DNA of 64,000 nt from Pseudanabaena yagii GIHE-NHR1 (GCF_012863495.1 NZ_JAAVJL010000001.1:3405501-3469500); one strand, 5' to 3'. Shown: positions 34,800 to 43,721, numbered from the stretch's first letter. Program-made: numbers and translations. Notes: generated from the letters alone by a model not told the origin.

Positions 34800-35100
34800 T
34801 TGAATCTCACAAATAAAATTAGAAAGGTGGATAGAAATGGAAAGGTTAGCTCAAGCAGACCATTGTTAAGGTGGTGCTGTGGTAGGGAATTATAATCGCA
34901 CTGCTCTGTAATTCTTTCCTATGACTGTTGTTCTACGCCAGAACCACGCATGAACTCAGGTACAATCACCAGATTGCAAAGATATTAGAGGGGGTTCCAA
35001 ATATGTTCTGCTACATTTTTTACTTTTGCAGTTTTAGCAGTATTTTTATGACATACTGCTGCTTCTAGTAGACTAAGGCTTTATCTAATCCGTAGACTTA
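34800..35100. other. Gene-free region upstream of the CbtB-like gene
   Basis: I see no coding frame here. I searched for a cobalamin riboswitch on the minus strand and found neither the B12 box nor the conserved core, so control of the cobalt genes is not evident from sequence. Confidence 0.5.
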
Positions 35101-35144
35101 TTTCATAAAAGATGAGGGAAACTGAAACTATGAAGTTCCAGTGC

Positions 35145-35382
35145 ATAGTTTCAGCTAGGGATTGCTACAAGATTTGGCAACTCACTACTGATCGCTAAAG
35201 CCTTTGACAAAACATTAGACGGTATCCAATAAAAACGCACATTATCTTCCTGTAGTTTTACTTGTTTTTTCACCTGCTCATAAAGCTTTTTCATCTGAAT
35301 CTAGACTAATAAAGCACTCAAACACAATTTCTTGAACCATACGCCCATGACCTTCCAGAAAATTTAACAACTTGAGGCGAAT
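35145..35382 (-). pseudogene. cas2: Relic of a CRISPR-associated cas2 gene
   Basis: On the minus strand, RDDKIRLKLLNFLEGHGRMV and QEIVFECFISLD match the first half of Cas2. After one extra T near 35297 the next frame gives MKKLYEQVKKQVKLQ, then DNVRFYWIPSNVLSKALAIS, the second half of Cas2. Removing one base restores a continuous reading. About ten N-terminal residues, including the usual first strand and its aspartate, are missing, with an in-frame stop just upstream. No cas1 or repeat array is visible in the window. It abuts the deleted IS5-type element at 35424. Confidence 0.8.
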
Positions 35383-35423
35383 CTTATCATCTCTCATTCA
35401 AAAACTCGTGCATCATCTGATTA

Positions 35424-35889
35424 GAGAGTGTTTGAGAGGTTTTTGGTGATAAAAAATGGTGTAAAAAAGCTCCCAAAGGTATAGCCTGTCAATATAGAAA
35501 AACAAAGACAGACCTATGGAAGCAACAAAGAAATCATACCCCACAGACTTAACCGATAGCCAATGGGAACTGTTAAAAGACTTGATACCCGCCGCAGGAA
35601 CAGGAGGTCGCAAAAGAACAGTAGATATTAGAGCCGTACTCAATGGCATTTTCTACATCAACGCCGCAGGCTGTGCATGGCGAATGATGCCCCATGACTT
35701 ACCTGTATGGCAAACTGTCTATCATTACTTTCGTTATTGGCGCATTACCAACACATGGCAAGAGATCAACGCTAAACTACAACAGTGGTATCGAGTCAGT
35801 GAAGGAAGAGAAGCAACACCCAGTGGAGGATGTATTGACAGTCAATCAACTTCTCCTTAAACGTCTTGCTTAACTTCTCAAACACTCTC
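35424..35889 (+). mobile_element. Internally deleted IS5-type element (466 bp)
   Basis: The ends are 14-bp inverted repeats GAGAGTGTTTGAGA and TCTCAAACACTCTC, flanked by TA on both sides (35422-35423 and 35890-35891). The transposase is cut short just after the catalytic DSQS, and the right end is retained, so the element is a non-autonomous deletion derivative. Confidence 0.85.
35516..35860 (+). pseudogene. Truncated IS5/IS1031-type transposase
   Basis: The 114-residue frame has the N-terminal domain of IS5-type transposases (YPTDLTDSQWELLKDLIP, AVLNGIFYINAAGCAWRMMP, HDLPVWQTVYHYFRYW) and reaches GGCIDSQST, the first catalytic aspartate, before stopping. The remaining two thirds, with the other catalytic residues, is gone. 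It cannot transpose by itself. Confidence 0.9.
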
Positions 35890-35963
35890 TAATACTAGTA
35901 TTACTTTCGAGATTTATACTTAAATCTGAGTTATTTATGGAATAAAGTAGCTAAGATTAATCT

Positions 35964-36932
35964 ATGCTGACAAATTTTTGGTATGCCGTTGAGTTCTCAG
36001 ATGAAATTACATCTACGCCTAAGCGTATTAAAGTGCTGGATCAAGATTTGGTGATCTATCGCACGGACACTCAGCAGATAGTTGCGATGCAGGATCTATG
36101 CACTCATCGTGGCGCAGCTTTATCTGGCGGGCGGACTAAAGGTGAATGTATTGTTTGTCCTTATCATGGTTGGGAATATCAAGCAGATGGAACCTGTGTA
36201 AATATTCCTGCAAATTCACCTGATACACCTATACCCTATAGAGCGAAGGTTAAGGTTTATGACGCTCAAGAAAAGTATGGATGGGTCTGGTTATTCATGG
36301 GTGATAGACCTGAATCAGAGCGTATCCCAATTCCAGAATTGCCTAACTTTGATGATGCTAAGCTCAAATCTATTCATGGAGATTTTCTTTGGCATACCCA
36401 CTACAGCCGTGTAATTGAGAATCTTTTAGATGTTGCCCATGTCCCTTTTGTTCATGCTGGTGCATTTGGCGATAAAGAGCGTCCACAAATTGCCGAGTTT
36501 ACAGTGGAAAATTATCCGACTGGTGCGGGCGCAACTGTAATGGTCAATGCGTCACCACCTAAAGGAATTTGGGGATTTTTGGCATCGAAGCAACCTTCAG
36601 TAGTAAAAACTCGGACAGCTTTCTTTCTTCCTAATATTACGGTGCTAGAGGTACATTTAGTATTTGGGAGATTGCTCGTTTACAACGCTCATGTTCCCAT
36701 TGATGACCAGACAACCGTAAGTAAATGGATTAATCTGCGGAGCTTTTTTAATGGTAACTGGGCGGATGCAGATGCGCGTAAACGGGTCTTGAAGGTTTTT
36801 AATCAAGATAAAGCGATTGTGGAATCTCAACGTCCCCAGATTGTCCCCTATGACCTTAATGCCGAATTACATGTTCAATCAGATGCTTTACAGGTGGAGT
36901 ATCGCAAAATGCGTCGTCAGTTTTTTGTTTAG
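35964..36932 (+). CDS. Rieske non-heme iron oxygenase (PAO/vanillate demethylase-like)
   Basis: The 322-residue protein has the Rieske ligands C46-T-H48 and C65-P-Y-H68 and the catalytic iron site N153, D156, H159 and H164 (ENLLDVAHVPFVH). This is the classical arrangement of ring-hydroxylating and demethylating oxygenases. The substrate is unknown. Unlike the Rieske protein at 6500, the ligand pairs have the usual 16-residue spacing. It is probably monocistronic and sits between two insertion sequences. Confidence 0.9.
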   Translation: MLTNFWYAVEFSDEITSTPKRIKVLDQDLVIYRTDTQQIVAMQDLCTHRGAALSGGRTKGECIVCPYHGWEYQADGTCVNIPANSPDTPIPYRAKVKVYDAQEKYGWVWLFMGDRPESERIPIPELPNFDDAKLKSIHGDFLWHTHYSRVIENLLDVAHVPFVHAGAFGDKERPQIAEFTVENYPTGAGATVMVNASPPKGIWGFLASKQPSVVKTRTAFFLPNITVLEVHLVFGRLLVYNAHVPIDDQTTVSKWINLRSFFNGNWADADARKRVLKVFNQDKAIVESQRPQIVPYDLNAELHVQSDALQVEYRKMRRQFFV

Positions 36933-37237
36933 AAATTAGTTACTTTGCCATTCACATATCGGTGTGAGACGATCGCGAGGATATGCAGAGTGATATTGCG
37001 GACACAAATCCCTCATGATGAGTTGCACAGACTAGGTAATTGCTATTTGCCTTGTTGAACAAGCGATCGCATAGAAAAGGGCTTAGTATCACTGCCCTAA
37101 TTTTTGGCAATGAGTATATTGATAGCTAGTTGATGGCGATCAGAGCCAAGTTATGAAAAACATATTATGGATTACTACGGTTTTAGCATTAAAAGCTTAT
37201 CTACCTGCTCTAGTGACTGCACAAGTGACTAGAGCAG

Positions 37238-38549
37238 CTGATTGACTGACAAAAGTCTATGAAGCATAGTCGAGAGTAGAAGCATAGAACTCAATGCGGA
37301 ATAATTTCTGAAGATGTTTTCGACGAGAAGCAATAGCAGGGTGAGAGTCAAGATAAGAAGTAAAAGAGTAGAAAGGCAAGAAAGCCCAGTTTTTAGTGAT
37401 AGCGGTGTGAATCCAGTTCCAGCCAATCTTGAGATAACTAAGCCCACGAAACCAATGAGGATCAACCAAACGACGATAGCCAGAATCAGCAACCGCCAGT
37501 CCTTGAGCCGTTAAAAACAAGGTGGTCAGTGCTATCACAAAACAAAGGCGAGAAATGGCAGGAGCCGAACGTAAACGCGAAGATTCTAAATCAAAGCCAT
37601 TAGATTTATCATCCAAGAAATTCTCCTCAATATCGAATCTCAGACCATACTCCCAAAAAGTTTGGAGTGTGGTAGGTTCAGTACTGAGAATATACCAATA
37701 CTCTCGGCTCCCAGATTCCCAAGCCGCCGCAATATGCACATCGGTAAGACGCTTGGACTCAGTTTTGTGAACTTTAACATTGTGGATCAACTTAGCTTCA
37801 CCAAGACGAAGATGTAATTGTTTGACTGTTTGCCAGCCATGCTTGGGGGCATATATCCAGAAATTACCCTTGATCCGAATCCGACATTGCCATTTTAATT
37901 CCCACACATAGCGCACCAGTTCTGGATTAGCAAATGCTCGGTCTGCTAATAAAACTACTTTGACATTCACGGGCAACAGTTTCGATGCGCGTTTGAGCAT
38001 GTCTTGATAGCTACTCATCTCCACACTACTACTGCGATGTTTGATTACACGCCAACATAACGGTAAAGCTCTTCCCTGATGAACTACACACAATCGGATC
38101 ATGCTGTATTCTTCCCACAGTTGACTGGTATCAAAACTCAGATATATTTCTGGCTCTTTCCATTTAGCGATTAACTCTTTGATTACTGGACTGTATAGCT
38201 TAGCTGGATTTATGCGCGGATTGTTCAGCCATCTTGATAGTTGTCTTTGCGTGCTTTGGGCGATCAATGCTTTTGTGTTGATATGGCTTAACCACTTCGT
38301 TAAATTCACACTCCCTGTGGCGATCATTCCCACCATCATCCACGCCATTACTCCCAAATGGCGCACATCTGACCACTGGCTGTATTGACTCCCGAATTTT
38401 ATTAGTTCATTATAGATACGTGAGGCGTTTTGGGTCATTTGTCCTATGCTCCTTTTTCTTCAAAAAACAGCATACGCCTCTTTTTTACTCAAATTCAATC
38501 TCTGTATACTTTCTCGCAACTTCTCTTACCACTTTTGTCAGTCAATCAG
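37238..38549 (-). mobile_element. IS4-family insertion sequence, copy 2
   Basis: It has the same 1312-bp length and 19-bp ends as copy 1 at 2251. The 9-bp duplication is CTAGAGCAG (37229-37237 and 38550-38558). Confidence 0.94.
37257..38438 (-). CDS. IS4-family DDE transposase, copy 2
   Basis: The 393-residue product is identical to that of 2270-3451, with the same catalytic motifs (SFDTS, LLADRAF, EENFLDDKSNG). It is oriented opposite to the secreted-protein gene it interrupts. Confidence 0.94.
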   Translation of the reverse strand: MTQNASRIYNELIKFGSQYSQWSDVRHLGVMAWMMVGMIATGSVNLTKWLSHINTKALIAQSTQRQLSRWLNNPRINPAKLYSPVIKELIAKWKEPEIYLSFDTSQLWEEYSMIRLCVVHQGRALPLCWRVIKHRSSSVEMSSYQDMLKRASKLLPVNVKVVLLADRAFANPELVRYVWELKWQCRIRIKGNFWIYAPKHGWQTVKQLHLRLGEAKLIHNVKVHKTESKRLTDVHIAAAWESGSREYWYILSTEPTTLQTFWEYGLRFDIEENFLDDKSNGFDLESSRLRSAPAISRLCFVIALTTLFLTAQGLAVADSGYRRLVDPHWFRGLSYLKIGWNWIHTAITKNWAFLPFYSFTSYLDSHPAIASRRKHLQKLFRIEFYASTLDYAS

Positions 38550-38805
38550 CTAGAGCAGAGCCAAAAAGCAAAAAGTTTTTGCATTGGTTATACCTCTATA
38601 ACAAACCAATTTCGCCCAAAGGATGTCCTTTGAAACAACCATCTGTTTGCGACTTTGATACTCATTTCTAGTATTTGTCGCACACCATAACTACTGGCTC
38701 TTGTATAGATGTATCTATAGAATATGACTCAGCAATCTGCAAATTCCTGCCATCCCAATTTTCCCAGCCCTTTCACTAATGGTAAGTAGGTAAACCAAAG
38801 AAAAG

Positions 38806-39921
38806 TTAAGATAAAAAAGTTAAGTAACGTCCAAAAAAATGCCAGCCGCCCTCAAAGTAAAACTGAGTATAGAAGAAGACAAAAGACTGCTGGAAATTAG
38901 CCAAAAAGAAGCCACAGGAAAACGAGTAAAACACAGAGCCGAAGCGATACGACTAAGCAGCCATGGGTGGAAAGTCGCCCAAATAGCCGCCTATTTCGAG
39001 TGGCATGAACAAACAGTGCGAGAAATCATCCAAAGATGGAAACAAAATGGCGAACAAGGGTTGTATGACTTGCCCAAAACAGGAAGACCGAAACAATGGC
39101 AGGAAGAAGACCTGAAATATATAGAAACCTGTCTGGAAGAAGATGGTCAGGTATACAACAGTCAGCAATTATCCACCAAGCTACGAGAAGAAAGACAAGT
39201 AAGCCTAAGTAGCGACCGAATTAGGAAACTACTAAAAAAAAGGGATGGGTATGGAAACGAGCGCGAATTTCCCACCAAGACAAACAGGATCAAGAAACTA
39301 AAGCCATAAAACAAGCCGATTTAGATTTCTTAAAGTTAGCGGCAGCAGCAGGCGAGATTTGTTTGAAATATCTAGATGAGACGGGATTTAGTTGTTGGTC
39401 ACCTGTGCCGTATGGTTGGATTCGGCAAGGGCAGAGTAAACGTCTTGAGCAAACAGCATTGCGAGGTAAGCGCGTCAGTTTAATTGGTGTGTTGGAGCCT
39501 GAAGTAAGTTTTGATGCTGCTTATCGCATCGGTAGTATCACCAGCAAAGAATATATTGAAATCATGGATCGACAGGCTGATTTAGCTGCGGATTTATTCC
39601 TGCGTCATCGTGTGATTACTGTCATTGGTCAAGATAATAGCTCTACCCATACCTCTAAGGCGGTACAACTCAAAATTCCTGAGTGGCAGCGTAAGGGCTT
39701 ATTTTTATTTCAGTTACCTCCTTACTGCTCTGAGATGAATCCCATTGAATTGGAATGGTTACATTTAAAGCGTGACCATCTTTCTGGACAAATGTTTGAC
39801 TCTGAGGATTATTTAATGTGGGGTATCGAAGATGCTCTGCTTTCCCGTTACGATTCTCTTGGCTTTGATACTTCTTATTTTGAGTTTTCTTATGCCTAGC
39901 TACTTAAGTTGCTCTTGCGAT
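38806..39921 (+). mobile_element. IS630-family insertion sequence
   Basis: The transposase is bracketed by short imperfect inverted ends, AGTTAAGTAACG on the left and the complement of ACTTAAGTAGCT on the right. The exact borders and TA duplication are not certain, so the coordinates are approximate. Confidence 0.65.
38839..39899 (+). CDS. IS630-family transposase, two frames joined by a -1 frameshift
   Basis: Frame 1 (38839-39309) has the helix-turn-helix part (AEAIRLSSHGWKVAQIAAYF and RIRKLLKK). Frame 2 (from about 39240 to 39899) has the DDE part: YLDETGFSCW, VIGQDNSSTH and PPYCSEMNPIELEW. At 39234-39244 a run of eight A followed by GGG lies where the frames meet; a -1 shift there gives KLLKKKGWVWKR and reads on without a stop to the end. 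Programmed -1 frameshifting at A-runs is known in several IS families, and IS630-type elements often have split frames. Which frame is used normally was not measured. Confidence 0.88.
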
Positions 39922-40007
39922 AAAGCTTTGGAAATTCAAACCGCAAACGCTCTTGGCGATCGCTCAGTCGTACTAGCAATAGTAGATCCATGCGAAGCTC
40001 TCCGTCA

Positions 40008-40232
40008 TCACGCCAGATCAGAGCTTGTGCGTTGGGGCTTACTTAGATTGCTAAAGCATACATCCAGTTTCTGACTGCTAGGTATGTCGCCCCACTCATA
40101 AGAGATCTCCTCTAACACAACATCGAAGGTAACTTCCGAATCGTTTATCAAATAGAAGCTCCAATTATTTTCATCGTTTATCCTTTCTCGGCAAGCTGCC
40201 ACTCGGCAACGAATCCGTTCTGTGTTTTCCAT
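40008..40232 (-). CDS. Hypothetical protein, possibly truncated
   Basis: The 74-residue frame starts MENTERIRCRVAACRERIND and contains FDVVLEEISYEWGDIPSSQ. It is acidic and has no recognised domain. The end (KPQRTSSDLA) lies about 90 bp from the IS630 right end, so the gene may have lost its natural C-terminus. Its relation to the small gene upstream at 40265 is close (32-bp gap) and both could be one unit. Confidence 0.45.
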   Translation of the reverse strand: MENTERIRCRVAACRERINDENNWSFYLINDSEVTFDVVLEEISYEWGDIPSSQKLDVCFSNLSKPQRTSSDLA

Positions 40233-40264
40233 AGGATCAATTTTCTCTGTTGCCTAAACATAAT

Positions 40265-40477
40265 CTAACTATCGCCGTAACTAATAGCTGATGTATAGAT
40301 ATATTCCCAAAATAGAATTACAGTGATCGCAATGCTTACTCCAACAGCCAATCCCCAAAAAATTTGGGGAATCTTGTCCCACATCTTTCCGATCCGCCAA
40401 CCAACATAGCCTCCAATAAACGTACTTGTTCGCTGATCTGGCGATTGATTTGAGCTATAAATCCTGTTCTTGTCCAT
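40265..40477 (-). CDS. Small membrane protein
   Basis: The 70-residue protein has a glycine-rich first hydrophobic stretch (STFIGGYVGWRIGKMW) and a clear membrane helix at about 41-60 (FWGLAVGVSIAITVILFWEY). No family is recognised. Its start lies at the edge of an IS402-type relic, so the 5' context may not be original. Confidence 0.45.
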   Translation of the reverse strand: MDKNRIYSSNQSPDQRTSTFIGGYVGWRIGKMWDKIPQIFWGLAVGVSIAITVILFWEYIYTSAISYGDS

Positions 40478-40689
40478 CTTTGGAATTGGAAGTAAACTGT
40501 CGAATATGGTGGCAAATCATGAGGCAGATTTTGTCATGTACAACCATTCTTGGTTATGTAGAAAATTCCATTCAGCACTTCCCGAAAATCTGTTTTTGGT
40601 GGTCTCCCCAATTTTGATGGTTTTGGCAACATTGGTGCAATTATTTCCCACTCTTCATTTGATAAATCGGTATTATAGGCTTGGCGCAT
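40475..40689 (-). pseudogene. Relic of an IS5/IS402-type transposase
   Basis: The minus strand reads MRQAYNTDLSNEEWEIIAPM, then REVLNGIFYITKNGCT, a TGA stop where relatives have tryptophan, then HDLPPYSTVYFQFQRW. This is the N-terminal domain of IS402-type transposases with a nonsense mutation and no catalytic part. It begins within one arm of the perfect inverted repeat at 40683-40744. Confidence 0.82.
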
Positions 40690-40744
40690 CAAAACAGGTA
40701 TGAATACAGATGAAGTCTAGTATTCATACCTGTTTTGATGCGCC
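40683..40744. repeat. Perfect 25-bp inverted repeat with a 12-base loop
   Basis: GGCGCATCAAAACAGGTATG plus five more bases (40683-40707) is repeated in reverse complement at 40720-40744. The left arm includes the start codon of the transposase relic. It looks like an inverted duplication made during a rearrangement rather than a terminator, since there is no T-run. Confidence 0.8.
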
Positions 40745-40845
40745 CTTACATTCTTAAATGCTTTCTAAACTCCAGTCACTAGACTGATATTTGCTATATT
40801 GACCGTATTACCATCTTGGCGGAAAGCCTTTGAACTCACGTTTTT

Positions 40846-42573
40846 TTAGTAATTACTAGCTGTCTTGCGGTGATGGATTGCTGTTAAGCCGTTAGATTGC
40901 AACAACTTGCCATTTTCAACGATCGCATAGACTAGCCAGTGATCGCCACATTCCATTCTTTGCGCGACACGGCATTCCAAATATGCCAAACCATCGGGCA
41001 GAATCAGACCACCTTCCGTTGCTTCCACTTGCACATCCGCAAAACGATCTTCGCCGGGGGCAAATTTTTTCATGAAGTGTTTACGAAGTTGTTTACCCTG
41101 CTCAAGGATATTCAAGACAAAGCGATCGCCTTCGTACATATATGACTCGATCGCCCGATCCTTCGCTACAGCAACGGTAATTCCGGGGGGATTAAAGGTT
41201 GCCTGAGATACCCATGAAGCAAGCATAGCCGTGGAAATTTCCCCACGCTTGACCGTCAATACACAGAGGGAACCGACAATGCGACCAACCGCTTGCTCAA
41301 CCGTACTTCCGGGGTTTAAGGTAGTGCGAACTTTTTTGGATCGCTTTAGGACTTGAGCAAAATCCGTACCTGTTTCTTCGCAAACTTGTAAAGTAGCTTC
41401 GGTAGGGGTGAACTTGATCCGAATTGGTTCAAAAGCAAGGGTATAGCCTGCGTCCTTAAGTTTGCCAGCAATAATATCTACCGCTTCACCACTCCAACCA
41501 TAGGAACCAAACACACCTGCTTGATAGCTTTTAGTAGCTGTCGAGAGAACGATACCGAGGGCGGTTTGGACTTGGGTGGGCAAATGTCCGCCTAAGGTCG
41601 GTGAACCAATCAGGAAGCCCGATGATTTTTCGATCGCCGCTTTAATTTCCTCTGGTTCTGCACTTTCGCAGTTAATCAACTCAACGGAAACCCCTGCCTT
41701 GGTAATACCCCTTGCCAGAGCATTAGCGATCGTTGTGGTGTTGCCATAGGCGGAGGCAAAGAGAAGGGCTACAGAAATATTTTGTTGCTTTTGATTTTCG
41801 CTCCATTGACGATAGAGATTGACCAGCTCATGTAATCCGTAACGTAGCATGGGACCATGACCGGGGGCATAAAAACTAACGGGTATATCAGTGAGCTTAT
41901 CGAGGGCAGATTCCACCTGACGGACTTGGTTCGCCATCGTGCTATCAAAGTAATAGCGGCGATCGCCTAAGAGTTGACTCCAACCTTCATCAAAGACCTG
42001 ATCGCCACAGACATGAGCGCCAAAAAACTTGTCAGTATATAAAATCTGCGTTTTGGTGTCGTAGGTGCAAAGCTCATCAGGGTGGCGTGGGGTGGAGGTG
42101 GGAATAAATTTCAGAACATGCCCTTTACCAAGATCGAGGACTTCTTCACCACGCACAACTTGAATTTTGAGCTTGTCTCCATAGGTTTCCTCTAGACTCT
42201 GACGCAAGGCGATCGCCCCCGGATTTGTACAGACAAAGGTGAGGCGGTTATTAATTGCTAGTAAAGCCTTAAGGGTTTCAATGCGGTTTTGGTTAACGTG
42301 ACCGAGAACTACATAACTGATATCGAGAATATTAATTCGCTTCCGCAACTCATCTAGATAAATTTCCGTAAATGTGCCTCCGGGCGGATCGATTAGCGCT
42401 TGCAAATTCCCTTGAATTAAGAATGAGTTGGCAGTAGTTCCTTTTTCTAGCGCATATTCGATTTCAAATCTCAGGCGATTCCAACTGCGCGATCGCAGCG
42501 CATAGGTTTCATCAGCAATGTAAATTACCTGTACATCGCGGGGTTTAGTTGTAGTCACGATCGCGGTCTCCAA
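40846..42573 (-). CDS. Flavodiiron protein, class A (Flv1/Flv2-like)
   Basis: The 575-residue protein has the cyanobacterial three-part layout: metallo-beta-lactamase-like domain (1-255), flavodoxin (265-405) and a flavin reductase domain (435-575). The di-iron ligands are altered: GHVNQNR replaces the H-x-E-x-D-H motif, PRHPD replaces the second-sphere histidine, and TDKFFG has lysine at the ligand aspartate; only the last histidine (PGHGP) remains. Such substitutions define the class A partners Flv1 and Flv2, which act as heterodimers with Flv3 or Flv4 in oxygen photoreduction. No class B partner lies in the window. Confidence 0.9.
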   Translation of the reverse strand: METAIVTTTKPRDVQVIYIADETYALRSRSWNRLRFEIEYALEKGTTANSFLIQGNLQALIDPPGGTFTEIYLDELRKRINILDISYVVLGHVNQNRIETLKALLAINNRLTFVCTNPGAIALRQSLEETYGDKLKIQVVRGEEVLDLGKGHVLKFIPTSTPRHPDELCTYDTKTQILYTDKFFGAHVCGDQVFDEGWSQLLGDRRYYFDSTMANQVRQVESALDKLTDIPVSFYAPGHGPMLRYGLHELVNLYRQWSENQKQQNISVALLFASAYGNTTTIANALARGITKAGVSVELINCESAEPEEIKAAIEKSSGFLIGSPTLGGHLPTQVQTALGIVLSTATKSYQAGVFGSYGWSGEAVDIIAGKLKDAGYTLAFEPIRIKFTPTEATLQVCEETGTDFAQVLKRSKKVRTTLNPGSTVEQAVGRIVGSLCVLTVKRGEISTAMLASWVSQATFNPPGITVAVAKDRAIESYMYEGDRFVLNILEQGKQLRKHFMKKFAPGEDRFADVQVEATEGGLILPDGLAYLECRVAQRMECGDHWLVYAIVENGKLLQSNGLTAIHHRKTASNY

Positions 42574-42660
42574 AATTCTAGACTGTTGTTTCTAGTGTAC
42601 TGACAGTTGGGAACTACCAAGCATTACAAAACCCAATTGTTTCAATAAACCTTATTGATG

Positions 42661-42701
42661 AAATGTTTTGTGGCGTGGCGAAGCCACGCCACAAAACATT
42701 T
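42661..42701. repeat. Perfect 19-bp hairpin (interspersed)
   Basis: AAATGTTTTGTGGCGTGGC with its complement around a GAA loop. It lies upstream of both flanking genes, so it is not their terminator. Confidence 0.85.
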
Positions 42702-42819
42702 GGCTGTCCCTAATCATCACTGCCATAAGTCTTTGCCATAAATCGTTACAGTCTTTGGTCTCCAGATCAGGCAAGATCTACTTCTAAAATCCATCAAAAC
42801 TGCTTAGGAAAAATCAACC

Positions 42820-43182
42820 ATGTCAACTCAAGATACAGGTTGCTCCATTGCGCCCTATTTCAAAATTCCTGAAGGTAAGCTAGAAGAGTTTAAGTCAATC
42901 TGCGATCGCTTTACGGCTCAGACCAAAACCGAACCCAAATGTCTGTATTACGGTTTTAGCTTTTATGAAAATATTGCCCATTGCCGTGAAGCCTATGTAG
43001 ATGCTGAGGCTCTATTGTTTCATCTGCAAAATGTAGATAGCATTTTGCAGGAAGCTCTTCAAGTTGCCGAGCTTTTTCGTTTGGAAATTCATGGATGCGA
43101 ATCAGAGTTAGCCAAGCTCCGAGAACCATTAGCTCCTTTTAATGCTCAATTTTTTGTCCTCGAATATGGATTTCGCAACTAA
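42820..43182 (+). CDS. ABM-like (quinol monooxygenase-type) protein
   Basis: The 120-residue protein reads SIAPYFKIPEGKLEEFKSIC then LYYGFSFYENIAHCREAYVD and ALLFHLQNV, the dimeric ferredoxin-like ABM fold. Members oxidise quinols or degrade haem-like or aromatic compounds, or act as sensors; the role here is unknown. It has AGGAAA ahead of the ATG. It stands alone between two hairpin repeats. Confidence 0.78.
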   Translation: MSTQDTGCSIAPYFKIPEGKLEEFKSICDRFTAQTKTEPKCLYYGFSFYENIAHCREAYVDAEALLFHLQNVDSILQEALQVAELFRLEIHGCESELAKLREPLAPFNAQFFVLEYGFRN

Positions 43183-43218
43183 TTAAAACTATAGCTGTCG
43201 CCAAGTGTATCAGGACAT

Positions 43219-43273
43219 AAAACCCAAGAAGAGAAAGGCGGCGCATCGCGCCGCCTTTCTCTTCTTGGGTTTT
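43219..43273. repeat. Perfect 25-bp hairpin of the AAAACCCAA family
   Basis: Arms start AAAACCCAAGAAGAGAAAGG and close on GGCGGCG; flanks read GGACAT before and CTTTTGTCCTAACA after. Two relatives with the same outer bases are at 60232 and 60375. It follows the ABM-like gene and may also terminate it. Confidence 0.85.
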
Positions 43274-43333
43274 GCTTTTGTCCTAACATAAGTGACCGCA
43301 GCTATACAGTGCTTTGCACTTTCTCAAAAAACA

Positions 43334-43380
43334 AGAAATTTTTTAAAAGTGTTGCAAAGCAACACTTTTAAAAAATTTCT
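43334..43380. repeat. Perfect 22-bp hairpin
   Basis: AGAAATTTTTTAAAAGTGTT plus GC, with its complement and a 3-base loop. Different in sequence from the neighbouring hairpin. Confidence 0.85.
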
Positions 43381-43685
43381 TATAGTCCATAAAGATTAAA
43401 GATCCTACAATGAGAATTATCTATAAATATTGCCATTCTCTTCGGTTCAAAATATTAGTTAAACATACGAGCTAATTTATTAAAAAGCCTAGAAGAATCA
43501 ATCATTAATCTCTACTTATTCTAGATCTACTAACTAATGTCAATCTTTGCAAAGCTTGATGAACAAATGTAATGCCGAGTAAATTTGATGCTTCCGTAGT
43601 AGATATAATTAAAAGGTATCGAAGGCTTCAATATAGTCTATACCAAGGTATAAGGTCTTGATTATAGAACTTAACCAATGAGTTG

Positions 43686-43721
43686 TTAATCAAAAGTTTC
43701 TTGATTAAGTTTCTTAATCAA
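43686..43721. promoter_or_regulatory. Palindromic site upstream of ppsA
   Basis: TTGATTAAG (43701-43709) and CTTAATCAA (43713-43721) form a 9-bp inverted repeat, with a further TTAATCAA at 43686. It lies 80 bp before the ppsA start, in a gene-free stretch (43183-43799). It is a candidate operator; the binding protein is unknown. Confidence 0.45.

Larger units (their letters stand above)
37153..38671 (+). pseudogene. Small secreted protein split by IS4 copy 2
   Basis: The first part begins MKNILWITTVLALKAYLPAL, a signal peptide, and is interrupted at the IS. Removing the IS and one copy of its 9-bp duplication rejoins the frame exactly (VTRA then EPKSKKFLHW), giving a 65-residue precursor ending VCDFDTHF. 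The mature part has two cysteines. I do not recognise the family. The exact in-frame rejoining shows the gene was open before insertion. Confidence 0.75.

Noticed and set aside
34800-35100. Possible cobalamin riboswitch upstream of the CbtB-like gene
   Set aside because: Only a GTAGGGAAT stretch on the opposite strand resembles part of the consensus. The core and B12 box are missing.
39832-40074. Plus-strand frame of 80 residues at the IS630 right end
   Set aside because: It starts inside the transposase gene in another frame and runs into flanking DNA; no features.
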